NCBI GenBank assembly: GCA_946414025.1
Contig: CAMKMX010000003.1
Location: 1-64,000, forward strand
From: an uncultured Fibrobacter sp.
GTDB taxonomy: Bacteria; Fibrobacterota; Fibrobacteria; Fibrobacterales; Fibrobacteraceae
DNA length: 64,000 nt
Direction: 5' to 3'
Below, piece by piece: positions 35,001-43,264 of the stretch. Below the pieces are notes generated by a model. It did no database searches. It saw only the letters and a list, made by a program, of their open reading frames with translations, and had not been told where the DNA came from. Every line of letters starts with the position of its first letter. Within the stretch, counting starts at the first letter, position 1. Made by a program: the position numbers and the translations under genes.

Positions 35001-36274
35001 ATTTCGAAAACGGAAAAATTAAAGAACAAAACGACTGGAAGGACAAACAGCCCACTGTAAGCAAGCGATGGAACGAAAACGGAATACTAACAGTAGATTT
35101 TATTTTCCCAAAATATTATGAATTATATTGGGACAACGGAAATATAAAAGAAATAGCAACAGGACTCCTTTATAGAGACGACAAAGGCAATTTTGAAGTG
35201 GATAGCGGACACACGGAGACTTATTTCGAAAATGGAGGAATTCAGCGAATATCCGTCTGTAATAACAAACAACTCATTGCATACAAGCAATGGAACGAAA
35301 ACGGAACCGTAAAGAAGGAAGGTGTCGTAGCAAAAGGATTTCATAAGGAATACTTCCCTAACGGCAAAATCTCTGTGGATATTTCAGGAAAATTCCACTA
35401 CGATGACAATTGGGGCATAATTCTCGAAAACGCCATCGATAAACAATGGAACGAAAACGGGATTCTAACAGATGAAATCCTTTTCCCAAAATACGCAAAG
35501 TTTTATTCCGACAGCGGAGCCCTTGATTCTGAATTGGAGGGAACCTTATACTACGATGAAGAGAAGGAAATCCAGGTACAGGATGGCACAAAAAAATGGT
35601 ATCGCGATAACGGGAAATTATGGAGCCTTCGAATCTATAAGGAGAAAAAGTTAGTTAGTAAAAAGAAGTGGTATAAAAACGGAAATCTAGACGAGGAAGG
35701 GGACGCATCAAAAGGATTTTATAGGAGTTACCATTCGGACGGTAAACTCTATATGAATGTATTAGGCAAATTTCATTATAACAACAAAGGATTCTTTGAG
35801 AACATAATCTTGGAGAATGCCACCCAAAAGTGGTGGGGCACAAATGGGAATCTTAAAAAAGAGATTGTTTTCCCGAAATATGTAAAAGAATATTCCGATA
35901 ACGGAACCCTTGTCAAAGAACTAGAGGGAACGTTGTATTATGACGACCAGGATGAAATCCAGGTACAGGACGGCTTCAAAAAAGAATATTCCGATAAAGG
36001 GAAATTAACGGTACAAAAAAATTACAAAGGAAAAAAGCTTGTCCGCAAGACCGTATGGAGAGAAAACGGCAATATATTCATTTCTGCGGAGCTGCCAGAC
36101 CGCTACAGGGAATTTTACAATGATGGAAAAATCAGAACCGAAGTTATCGGAGTCATCGTCGAAGAAGACGACTCGTTCAGAATAAAGGACGGAACATACA
36201 AAGAATACGATTTCAACGGCAAAGTTACCTACACCGCAACCTACGAGGATTTTCAGAGAATTTCTGAAAAGTGA
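32054..36274 (+). CDS. Giant lipoprotein with 13+ 74-residue MORN-like repeats
   Basis: 1406 residues. MKKMWKGILSLFVGIAIISC is a lipoprotein signal (Cys20). The middle carries 13 units of about 74 residues (222 bp), each with YFENGKIKEQNDWKDKQ, KTWNENGVL, FPKYAKMYWDNGKPKEV, TGLLYKNDQG and DSGHSEI, which fit the MORN_2/YwqK-type pattern. A C-terminal part (about 1060-1406) has diverged repeats with AKFYSDSGAL, NGNLKKEI, FYNDGKIRTEV. Two segments at about 33050-33180 and 33494-33620 are almost identical at DNA level, exactly two periods apart. Presumably surface-exposed beta-solenoid; ligand unknown. AGGAGGAGTGTCAC precedes the ATG. Lower G+C than the housekeeping genes. Confidence 0.8.
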   Translation: MKKMWKGILSLFVGIAIISCAGTDSSAQKKGHDNSNLVKAGTPAADSLVSGMTEFARSIFKGTFDSIPGDYYYHVTDGRIDSLFKKEGGQYKPIISIDYDFIVGQSGFELKKNNYSYFIKEGVLTQEVDFPKYSKAYWSNGKTKAIMTGLLYRDDQGVFQVDSGLSEIYFENGKIKEQNDWKDKQLIVSKVWNENGILITELDFPKYVKAYWDNGKPKAVMTGVLYRSNQSNIAMDSGHSEIYFENGKINQQNDWKGKKLIAQKEWNEKGTLTKEFEFPKYYKEYCDDGKPKIVSTGLLYKDDQGNFSVDSGHSEIYFENGKIKEQNEWKDKQVVANKTWNENGVLTLDIDFPKYAKMYWDNGKPKEVLTGLLYKNDRGSIRADSGHSEIYFENGQIKEQNDWKDKQIIASKLWNENGVLITDFISYKYAKIYWDNGNLKGVITGSLYVDDRGNFVVDSGHTESYFENGKIREQIDWKDKQVVANKTWNENGVLTLDIDFPKYAKMYWDNGKPKEVLTGLLYKNDQGFIRVDSGHSEIYFENGKFNEKNEWKDKLLIASKVWNENGILIKELDFPKYARMYWDNGKPKEVLSGLLYKNDRGNFELDSGHSEIYFENGKIKEQNDWKNKQPVASKQWNENGVLIKELDFPKSIKTYWNNGKPKSVAIGLLYKDDQGDIRVDSGRSDIYFENGKIKEQNDWKDKQFVAQKIWNERGVITFDLNFPKYVKEYWDNGKPKSVAIGLLYRVDQGPIKVDSGHSEIYFENGKIKQQCDWKNKQPIANKQWNENGVLLVELNFPKSFKAYWDNGKPKAILTGVLYRDNQGNIEVDSGHSEIYFENGQIKEQNDWKNKQIVTNKTWNENGVLTVDIDFPKHIKGYWDNGKLKGIMTGLLYRDDQGNFHLDSGHSEAYFENGQIKEQNDWKDKQIVANKTWNEKGVLTVDINLPKYSKWYWDDGRLEQIATGVLYRDDQGVIRVDSGRSEVYFENGKIKEQNDWKDKQPTVSKRWNENGILTVDFIFPKYYELYWDNGNIKEIATGLLYRDDKGNFEVDSGHTETYFENGGIQRISVCNNKQLIAYKQWNENGTVKKEGVVAKGFHKEYFPNGKISVDISGKFHYDDNWGIILENAIDKQWNENGILTDEILFPKYAKFYSDSGALDSELEGTLYYDEEKEIQVQDGTKKWYRDNGKLWSLRIYKEKKLVSKKKWYKNGNLDEEGDASKGFYRSYHSDGKLYMNVLGKFHYNNKGFFENIILENATQKWWGTNGNLKKEIVFPKYVKEYSDNGTLVKELEGTLYYDDQDEIQVQDGFKKEYSDKGKLTVQKNYKGKKLVRKTVWRENGNIFISAELPDRYREFYNDGKIRTEVIGVIVEEDDSFRIKDGTYKEYDFNGKVTYTATYEDFQRISEK

Positions 36275-36298
36275 CAGGCGGCCCTAAGGACGCCATCG

Positions 36299-37846
36299 CT
36301 AGAACTTCGTATCTACAGGATTGAACTGGAGCTGGATTCCCGAGCGGATCCAGCCGTCCATGCCGTCTTTGCCGGGGATGTTGGCCAGGTTCTCGTACTT
36401 GCGGCCTCCGCCACCCAGATAGATGCGCAACCATTCGTTAAACTTGAGACGGTATTGAATGTCCAACATGTATTGGGCTTCTTCCACACCGGAGGTTGCA
36501 CCTTCTACATCGACGGCGATGTCGTAATCGGTGTAGAGTTCCTTGTCGCCCTGACGGAGCCACGCCGCCGTAATGGCAAGAGAGTGGTCGCCATAGGTCC
36601 AGCCCAGTTCAAGCCACAGGTCCAGAGCGTCTGCGCCACGACGGTAGCCCACGGGATAGTCCACAAAATAGGCGTCGGCATAACCGGGGTCTCCCTGCTC
36701 GCGGTAATTGCTGCGGTAGTTCCGGCGACTGGTGTACTTCAGGAGCGGAAGCCTGCTGTTGTTGGCGGCGGGGTCGGTGCGGACCACCTCGAAACGCCAG
36801 GAGTATTCGCCAAAGCGGTTGGTCTTGACCTGATGGAAATAGCCCGCCATGTAATTCAAGATGGAACGGTTGGTGCCCTTGTCGTCGTCTTCGCCTACGG
36901 GGCTGTTGATGTCTTCCATGTTGATCTGCCCGTAGAATTTGGCACCGTTGGCGGTCTTGTAGCCCAATTCAAAGGACGTCATGGCAGAGGTGTAACCCGT
37001 GGCGTAGTTGTCGTGCCAATAGATGAAGGGGCTGATGGAACGGAATTCCAGGGCCTTGCCCCCCACCATACTCTGCTCCACCACGTAGGCCCAGAACTTG
37101 TTGGTCTCTACGCCAAAGCGGTGGAACACCAGGTTCTTGACGTTGTCAGTGTAGGTGCGGTTCCGCTGGTTCGATACCTGCCGGCCGGGGTCGGTGCATT
37201 TCTGGTCGTAGGCCTCGGTGCCTACCGGCGGGCAGCCCGTAGAGTGGTCCGTCACATCACCAAAAAGCCAGGGGTTCAGGGAGCTGAGCATGAAATCGTA
37301 ACGGAAAATGCCGGGGGCGAATTTCCAGTGGACACCGTCGTGGTAGGGCGCACCTCCCATCAAGATGTCGTTCTTGGAGATTTTCAGGTCGTCGGGGCTG
37401 AAGCGGCCGAACTGCACGAAACCCACGCCGTTGTTCCACTTGGCATAGGCGTTGTTAGGGACGTTGATATCCAGCTCACTGGGCTTGTAGGTGAAATTCG
37501 TTTTCCAGTCGTCCTGATACCAGGCCTCCAGATCTTTGCGGAGGGGCGCTTCCAGAAGCACCTGGAAATCCTTGTAACCTGCACGAAAACTGAGGGTAAA
37601 GAAGGGATGAACCGACTCTTCGTAACTGCGGGCGTTTTCCAGCGGGATGCGAAGCCCCCGCCAGTTGCGACCGTACCAGTCCGCCGTATCGACAGCAAAC
37701 TCCGGGTCCGTAGGGCCGCCGTTGAGCCCGATGTCGAAATCCGTGCCTATCTGGAAATAGCCGGTTTCGCCATAGGCGGAGACGGACAGGCCCAGAGAGG
37801 CTGCCGCCAGTGTCAAAATCGCAAATTTGGAGCGAATTGCACCCAT
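36299..37846 (-). CDS. Outer-membrane beta-barrel protein
   Basis: 515 residues from ATG 37846. MGAIRSKFAILTLAAASLGL-SVSAYGE is a signal peptide; the mature protein is rich in alternating aromatic/polar strands (FIYWHDNYATGYTSAMTSFE, DALDLWLELGWTYGDHSLAI) and ends FNEWLRIYLGGGG ... LQFNPVDTKF, as typical barrels end. One Cys pair (CPPVGTEAYDQKC) may form a disulphide. A capsule-assembly Wzi-like barrel is one possibility that I cannot confirm. The track start 38122 runs through repeats. TAGATT lies 8 nt before ATG. Confidence 0.7.
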   Translation of the reverse strand: MGAIRSKFAILTLAAASLGLSVSAYGETGYFQIGTDFDIGLNGGPTDPEFAVDTADWYGRNWRGLRIPLENARSYEESVHPFFTLSFRAGYKDFQVLLEAPLRKDLEAWYQDDWKTNFTYKPSELDINVPNNAYAKWNNGVGFVQFGRFSPDDLKISKNDILMGGAPYHDGVHWKFAPGIFRYDFMLSSLNPWLFGDVTDHSTGCPPVGTEAYDQKCTDPGRQVSNQRNRTYTDNVKNLVFHRFGVETNKFWAYVVEQSMVGGKALEFRSISPFIYWHDNYATGYTSAMTSFELGYKTANGAKFYGQINMEDINSPVGEDDDKGTNRSILNYMAGYFHQVKTNRFGEYSWRFEVVRTDPAANNSRLPLLKYTSRRNYRSNYREQGDPGYADAYFVDYPVGYRRGADALDLWLELGWTYGDHSLAITAAWLRQGDKELYTDYDIAVDVEGATSGVEEAQYMLDIQYRLKFNEWLRIYLGGGGRKYENLANIPGKDGMDGWIRSGIQLQFNPVDTKF

Positions 37847-37854
37847 ATACGAAT

Positions 37855-37860
37855 AATCTA
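37855..37860 (-). promoter_or_regulatory. Leaderless-type TAGATT box
   Basis: TAGATT on the minus strand, 8 nt before ATG 37846, no ribosome site. Confidence 0.5.
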
Positions 37861-37902
37861 GAAAAAAGCGGTGGCAGGAGGGTTGCGGACTTTGAAAGGA
37901 GA

Positions 37903-37952
37903 TGCCCGTGATTCTATCGGGGCGTTGCCCCTCCAGAATGACAGCGGGCATG
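37903..37952. repeat. Nested palindromic repeat (GC variant)
   Basis: GCCCGTGATTCTATCG ... CTCCAGAATGACAGCGGGC: outer GCCCG/CGGGC replaces TCCTCG/CGAGGA of the other copies, inner GATTCT/AGAATG kept, and an extra GGGGC/GCCCC loop stem. Confidence 0.75.
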
Positions 37953-38076
37953 ACAAGAGGAACGCGAGCGGCCTCCGTGAGCGACAACCGACTCATATTA
38001 ATGAGTCGTGGTCGCGAGAGCGACTGAGATTCCGGAGACGCCGCCCCACAAACAACGAAGGAGCGGCAATTAAAAA

Positions 38077-38116
38077 CCTTCTTGTATCGAAGACAATTGT
38101 CTTCGATACAAGAAGG
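38077..38116. repeat. Perfect 40-bp palindrome
   Basis: First half CCTTCTTGTATCGAAGACAA, second half its exact reverse complement, no loop. Confidence 0.95.
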
Positions 38117-38201
38117 GATCACCCAGGCAGGGAGACCCAGGTGATCCCTCGTGTTGTGGTGGATACGCTTGCGCGTATCCGGTGTGTGTGTTAGTTAAGG
38201 A

Positions 38202-39776
38202 CTAGAAAGAATCCAGCTTGAAACCACCATTGCGGAGGAACGCCGGCACATCGTAATCCACGCCGTTGGTCTTCAGGGAACCTTCGGCATAGTTCGTGTT
38301 GCGGGGTTCTTCCACTTCGCGAGCAGGCATTTCAGCCATGGTCTGGTGGGTGTAAGCCGAAGCGCCGTAGTCTCCGTTAGAGAGCTGGTCCATGTCGGCG
38401 ATGCCGGGCATTTCTTCCGTTTCAGGAAGCGTTGCCGTGGCAATGCCTTCGGGCATCATCTTCTCTTCGAAGGCGGGGGCCTGGGCGTTGAACTGTGCAG
38501 AGGCAAAGTCAGCGGCAGGAGCCTGGGCTTCGGTCTGGGGAAGAGTGTCCATAGGAATGGTCAGGGACTCACCAGCAGGCATGGCGACCGTCGTGGGCTG
38601 GGCAAGCGCCACGAAGTTGGTAGCCGTCGGGCGCGGAGTCGCAGCTACAGGCTGGGTCTGCTGGAAACTAGCCGGACCGCCGATGGAATTTACCAGGTCC
38701 TGCATCTTGGGAGCAGCAGGGGCCATAGGCACGTCGGCAGCGCTTGCAAACATAGGCTTCATCTCGGAACCAGAAGTTCCACCGCAACCGGTAGCGATAA
38801 CGGTGATGCTCACCTTGTCGCCCAGTTCCGGCAGCAGGATATCGCCGATAATAATGTTCGGGTCGCCCATCTCGCCCACTGCGTCATAGAGATGATCCAT
38901 AGCTTCTTCGGTTTCCAGCATGGAGAAGTTTTCGCCATGAGCAACATTCACCAGCACGCCAGAAGCACCTTCCACGTTCACTTCTTCCAGAAGTGGAGAG
39001 GAAAGGGCCATATCCACAGCCTTGATGCCGCGGCCTTCGCCTTCGGCAATGCCCGTACCCATAAGGGCGGCACCGCCATTAGACATAACCGTCTTCACGT
39101 CGGCAAAGTCCGCATGGATAAGACCGTGGCGGAACATAATGGCGCAAATACTGCGAACGGCGTTACCGAGGATTTCATCGGTAAGCTTGAAAGCACCTTC
39201 CATCGTCATTTTCTTGTCCGTACTTTCCACGGTGGCGGCAAGTTTCTTGTTGTCCACCACGATCATGGTGTCCACGGCCTTTCTCAGAGCCTGAATGCCA
39301 CCTTCGGCATTGCGCTTGCGGACAGGGCCTTCGTAACGGAAGGGCTTGGTGACCACAGCAACGGTAAGAATGCCCAATTCACGGGCAATAGAGCCTACCA
39401 CCGGAGCAGCACCCGTACCTGTACCACCGCCCATACCGGCAGTGATAAACACCAGGTCAGCGCCCTTCATGGCTTCCTTCAGGTCGTCGATGTTCTCTTC
39501 GGCGGCCTTGCGACCAATTTCGGGCTTGGCACCTGCACCAAGGGTCTTGGTGGTCTTCTGGCCAATGGCGATCTTGTGGTCCGCCTTGCTCAAGTCCAGA
39601 GCCATGGCGTCGGTATTGACGGCGTAGTATTCCACGCCTTCAATATTCATATCGACCATGCGGTTCACGGTGTTGCCACCGGCGCCGCCCACACCAAAGA
39701 CCTTGACCTTCGCGTTGTTGATGGTTGAATCATCCATCAGGATGTGTGAGGTTGGGGTTATGTCGAATTCACTCAT
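38202..39776 (-). CDS. ftsZ: Cell division protein FtsZ
   Basis: 524 residues. Tubulin-like GTPase that forms the Z ring at midcell. VKVFGVGGAGGNTVNRMVDM and AGMGGGTGTGAAPVVG (tubulin signature) bind GTP; the T7-loop half is RHGLIHADFADVKTVM. Residues 335-505 are a Pro/Ala/Thr-rich linker, longer than in E. coli, then the conserved tail YDVPAFLRNGGFKLDSF (FtsA/membrane-anchor binding site). Ribosome site GGGAGACAAACT. Last gene of the dcw cluster, 35 bp after ftsA. Confidence 0.98.
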   Translation of the reverse strand: MSEFDITPTSHILMDDSTINNAKVKVFGVGGAGGNTVNRMVDMNIEGVEYYAVNTDAMALDLSKADHKIAIGQKTTKTLGAGAKPEIGRKAAEENIDDLKEAMKGADLVFITAGMGGGTGTGAAPVVGSIARELGILTVAVVTKPFRYEGPVRKRNAEGGIQALRKAVDTMIVVDNKKLAATVESTDKKMTMEGAFKLTDEILGNAVRSICAIMFRHGLIHADFADVKTVMSNGGAALMGTGIAEGEGRGIKAVDMALSSPLLEEVNVEGASGVLVNVAHGENFSMLETEEAMDHLYDAVGEMGDPNIIIGDILLPELGDKVSITVIATGCGGTSGSEMKPMFASAADVPMAPAAPKMQDLVNSIGGPASFQQTQPVAATPRPTATNFVALAQPTTVAMPAGESLTIPMDTLPQTEAQAPAADFASAQFNAQAPAFEEKMMPEGIATATLPETEEMPGIADMDQLSNGDYGASAYTHQTMAEMPAREVEEPRNTNYAEGSLKTNGVDYDVPAFLRNGGFKLDSF

Positions 39777-39811
39777 AGTTTGTCTCCCTGTTGTGAGTGG
39801 TTGTTTTGGTT

Positions 39812-41053
39812 TTAGAAATATGTTTTAAGGACATCCTTGAACCATTGAAGGCTCTTTTTCATGGATACCGAAATCTGCTTGCCGGTCTCGCGGCGCTTGT
39901 CCCTGCGGCGCTGCTTGGCAGCGTACAACAACAGCCCGATTCCTGTGGCGTAAGACGGATTGGAATAACTCTGCACGCCGCCAACCTCTCGAGGGTGGCC
40001 GATACGCACGGACTTGCCGAACACCTTTTCGGCCACGGCATCGATACCGTCCAGGGCACAGCAGCCACCGGTCAAAACGATACCGCCATTCAGCAGCACA
40101 TCCATATTGTGCTTTACCAGGTCCTTTTGCAGGAGCTTGAAAATTTCTGCGCAACGGGCCGTAATCACCTGAGCCAAAAGTTTGCGAGAACACGGAACAT
40201 CGCCACGGTCACCCACGCTTGGGACCGGGAATGTCTCATCTTCAATCAGGTTGTTCAGACGGCAAGTGCCGTAGCGTTTCTTGATATCTTCGGCCTTCGA
40301 AAGGGAAATGGGCACGCTCAGGCTTTTGCTGATATCGCTAGTAATGGAATTTCCAGCCATATCCAGAGACGCCGTGTAGCGAACGGACTCACCCACAAAT
40401 ACGGCGATGTCGGCCGAACCCGCTCCCACATCGATGAGAGCCACGCCCAGTTCACGTTCGTCATCGGTCAGTACAGCCGAGGCGGCGGCCAACGGTTCCA
40501 GCACCAGTTCTTCTACATGAAGGCCTGCGCGGGTGACGCTCTTGTCCAGGTTCTGGATGGCATTCGGGCGGGAGGTGACCACCTGAACGTCAACGCTGAG
40601 CCTACGACCGTTAAGCCCCTTCGGATTGCGGATTCCGGTCTGGTCGTCCAGGGCGTATTCCCCAGGGAACACGTGGAGGATCTGACCAGCCGATTCCGGA
40701 ATGGTGCTGGCCAAATTCTTGACCCGTTCAATATCCACTTCGCGAACCTCTCCGGTAGGGAGCGTAATCAGGCCCTTGTAATTGACGGAGGAAACGTGGC
40801 TTCCGGCAATGCCCACATAGACATCACGAACATCGAAATCGATGAAAGGTTCCAGCTGCCTAGTAACATCCTGCAGCGTTTCCACCACATCGTCCATCTC
40901 GTCAGGACGCTTCAGGGGCAGAGCCCCGCAGCAAAGAATCCTTACCGTGTTGTCGGGGTTCATAGCTCCCGCGAACAGGTTAATCTTGGAAGTCCCGATG
41001 TCGAGACCAAAAACCAGATCTTCTTTTCTCAATTCGTTGTTGTTGTCATCCAT
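39812..41053 (-). CDS. ftsA: Cell division protein FtsA
   Basis: 413 residues. Actin-fold ATPase that tethers FtsZ to the membrane. LVFGLDIGTSKINLFAG is the phosphate 1 loop; ALIDVGAGSADIAVFVG and LLNGGIVLTGGCCALDGID follow. The C-terminus (ISVSMKKSLQWFKDVLKTYF) is an amphipathic membrane-targeting helix. ATG 41053 overlaps the ftsQ stop by 8 bp and has AAGAGG in front, better than the track start. Confidence 0.95.
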   Translation of the reverse strand: MDDNNNELRKEDLVFGLDIGTSKINLFAGAMNPDNTVRILCCGALPLKRPDEMDDVVETLQDVTRQLEPFIDFDVRDVYVGIAGSHVSSVNYKGLITLPTGEVREVDIERVKNLASTIPESAGQILHVFPGEYALDDQTGIRNPKGLNGRRLSVDVQVVTSRPNAIQNLDKSVTRAGLHVEELVLEPLAAASAVLTDDERELGVALIDVGAGSADIAVFVGESVRYTASLDMAGNSITSDISKSLSVPISLSKAEDIKKRYGTCRLNNLIEDETFPVPSVGDRGDVPCSRKLLAQVITARCAEIFKLLQKDLVKHNMDVLLNGGIVLTGGCCALDGIDAVAEKVFGKSVRIGHPREVGGVQSYSNPSYATGIGLLLYAAKQRRRDKRRETGKQISVSMKKSLQWFKDVLKTYF

Positions 41054-41891
41054 TGACACACCTCTTGTCAAAATTCCTTATGTACAAGAAACCCGCAAAA
41101 CGCAAATCCACCTCTCGGGCACAGTTCATGTCCTGAGGGAACCCGCGCTTCACCGATTCGTATAAGGTCCATAGATTACTGTCCCATTCCCTTTCGGGGA
41201 ACAGAACCTTGTAGCCCACATCGCTAAAGAACACTTCGTATGCCCGGTGCTCATCGCTCCAGGATACCTGAGATACAAGACCATAAAGTTCGGCATTTTC
41301 CTGTTTGAGCTTTTGCAGGTGAGACGCCACATCCGCAATACGTTCAAAGGCCATAGAATCCACCACCGGCAAATGGAACGCCGTAGAGGTGGACATGGGC
41401 AAGAGAAGTCCCCGTTCCGAATAAACCGTAGCATGGCTCCCCTGGAAGAACGCCACCACAGGCGAGGATTCCTGCACCTTGATGGTGAGGGAAGAGGGGA
41501 AATGTTTTTCCACCGTCACCTTGTGAATCAGGGGGAGTTGCATCAAGTTTTTCTCTACAGAATCCTCGAACACTTCGGACAGGAGCATTCCAGGTTCCAC
41601 CTGGGCATTCTGCACCACGTCTTCCCAGGTGAGCATGCGATTACCTTCAATATCGATATACTGCAGGTGCCGAAGTTCCATGGGGTTAAAACGCTGCAGG
41701 TAGAAACGGTTCGTCCACGCGAGGGTAGCAAGGATTACCAGCACAAGACCGATAATCCAGCCACGACGCTTAAACCAGCCCAAGCTTTTCTTCGCGCCAT
41801 TCTTGATTTTCATGGCACGGGTACGCTTGCGCTTCTCCTCGTTGTAGCCTATACGGCGTCCAAGGAATGTGGTTTTAGGACTCAAATACAT
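41046..41891 (-). CDS. ftsQ: Cell division protein FtsQ/DivIB
   Basis: 281 residues, bitopic. A basic cytoplasmic tail (to residue 45), one helix (WIIGLVLVILATLAW), then POTRA (YIDIEGNRMLTWEDVVQNAQ ... TVEKHFPSSLTIKVQESSPV) and the beta domain in the periplasm. It couples FtsB/FtsL with FtsW/FtsI. Weak overall conservation, as usual for FtsQ; the position between murC and ftsA decides it. The ATG overlaps murC by 10 bp. Confidence 0.85.
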   Translation of the reverse strand: MYLSPKTTFLGRRIGYNEEKRKRTRAMKIKNGAKKSLGWFKRRGWIIGLVLVILATLAWTNRFYLQRFNPMELRHLQYIDIEGNRMLTWEDVVQNAQVEPGMLLSEVFEDSVEKNLMQLPLIHKVTVEKHFPSSLTIKVQESSPVVAFFQGSHATVYSERGLLLPMSTSTAFHLPVVDSMAFERIADVASHLQKLKQENAELYGLVSQVSWSDEHRAYEVFFSDVGYKVLFPEREWDSNLWTLYESVKRGFPQDMNCAREVDLRFAGFLYIRNFDKRCVNG

Positions 41892-43264
41892 TCCTCCAAA
41901 ATCTTCTGACCCAGTTTCCAGATGTTGCCGGCGCCCATCAGCACCACCACATCACCCGGCTTGAGTTCTTCTTTCAAAATCGGCAGCAGGTTCATCTGGT
42001 CGCCCACAAAGCGGGCATTCCGGTGACCAAAGGCTAGGGCACTTTCAGAAACCAGGGCTCCGGTCACACCTTCAATAGGCCGCTCACGGGCAGGGTAAAT
42101 GTCGGTACACAGCAGCACATCGCAGTTGGCAAAAGCGCTCCCGAAGGCGTCGTGCTGGTCCCTGGTGCGGGAGAACAGATGGGGCTGGAAAGCCACAATC
42201 ACGCGGCGATCCGGGAAAGCATCCCTGAACCCTTGCAGGGTCGCCGTCGCCTCCGTGGGGTGATGGGCATAATCGTCAAACACCAGCACGTCATTCTTTT
42301 CACCCAAGAATTCAAAGCGGCGCTGCACGCCTTCAAAGGCAGCCACGGCACGTCTTGCCACTTCCACGTCGATTCCCTCTTCCATAGCAAGGGCCACGGC
42401 GGCGGTGGCGTTCAGCACATTGTGCCGCCCCGGAATCTGCAGCTGGAATTCGCCGAGAGATTTCCCGTCGTTGAAAATTTCAAAATGAGGGTATCCCTTC
42501 TCGAAACGGAGGTTGTCGATATGGTACTTGGCCTGGCGGGAGAACCCGTAGGTAATCACCGGCTTGCGCACCTTGGAATAAATCTGCTGAACGTTGGGGT
42601 CGTCAATGCAAAGGATGGCCTGTCCGTAGAAGGGAATCTTGTTCACGAACTGGACAAAGGCTTCCTTGATTTCGTCAATATTTTCGTAGGTGTCCAGATG
42701 GTCGGCATCGATGTTGGTCACGATAGCGGAACTGGGCATCATGGAGAGGAAACTGCGGTCAAACTCGTCGCTTTCGGCAATGAGGTAATCCCCCTTGCCC
42801 ACTTTTGCGCCACTTCCCTTGCCCTTCACCACGCCACCAACGATAATGGTGGGGTCAAGACCCGCCGCTTCCCAGATTTCTCCGACAATAGAAGTGGTGG
42901 TGGTCTTGCCGTGTGTACCGGAAATGGCCAAGGTGTATTTCATGCGCATGAGTTCGCCAAGCATTTCGGCACGGCGAATCACGGGTATGCGACGGGCACG
43001 AGCCTCTACCAGCTCGGGATTGTCGTAAGGAATGGCAGAAGAGTAAACCACCAGGTCGGCGTCTTCCACATTCTTGGCCTCGTGCTTGCTATCCACGCGG
43101 ATACCCAGGTGCTTCAGGTAGTCAATGACAGAGCCCTCGCCCATGTCCGAGCCGGTCACCACAAAGCCGTTCTCGTGAAGGACTTCTGCGATACCGGACA
43201 TACCGGCACCACCGATACCCACCATGTGCAAGCGACGGACACGTTTACAATCATTAATCTGCAT
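41882..43264 (-). CDS. murC: UDP-N-acetylmuramate--L-alanine ligase
   Basis: 460 residues. HMVGIGGAGMSGIAEVL is the N-terminal UDP-MurNAc-binding motif; ISGTHGKTTTTSIV is the P-loop; FDDYAHHPTEATATLQG is the third Mur ligase motif. It adds L-Ala to UDP-MurNAc with ATP in the cytoplasm. Starts one base inside the murG stop (TAATG). Confidence 0.97.
   Translation of the reverse strand: MQINDCKRVRRLHMVGIGGAGMSGIAEVLHENGFVVTGSDMGEGSVIDYLKHLGIRVDSKHEAKNVEDADLVVYSSAIPYDNPELVEARARRIPVIRRAEMLGELMRMKYTLAISGTHGKTTTTSIVGEIWEAAGLDPTIIVGGVVKGKGSGAKVGKGDYLIAESDEFDRSFLSMMPSSAIVTNIDADHLDTYENIDEIKEAFVQFVNKIPFYGQAILCIDDPNVQQIYSKVRKPVITYGFSRQAKYHIDNLRFEKGYPHFEIFNDGKSLGEFQLQIPGRHNVLNATAAVALAMEEGIDVEVARRAVAAFEGVQRRFEFLGEKNDVLVFDDYAHHPTEATATLQGFRDAFPDRRVIVAFQPHLFSRTRDQHDAFGSAFANCDVLLCTDIYPARERPIEGVTGALVSESALAFGHRNARFVGDQMNLLPILKEELKPGDVVVLMGAGNIWKLGQKILEECI

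Larger units (their letters stand above)
37847..38201. other. Intergenic region downstream of ftsZ, dense in palindromes
   Basis: No gene. Contains the palindromic repeat, CGACTCAT-atta-ATGAGTCG (37989-38008), GTCGC/GCGAC hairpin, the perfect 40-bp palindrome at 38077-38116, GGATCACC/GGTGATCC (38115-38148) and GGATACGC-ttgc-GCGTATCC (about 38160-38180). No U-tract terminator for ftsZ is evident; the hairpins may serve for it. Confidence 0.7.

Noticed and set aside
36455-37861. 468-codon plus-strand ORF
   Set aside because: Antisense shadow of the outer-membrane protein gene; composition is reverse-complement-like (Val/His/Gly/Ala rich) with no motif.
38346-39728. 460-codon plus-strand ORF
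   Set aside because: Antisense shadow of ftsZ.
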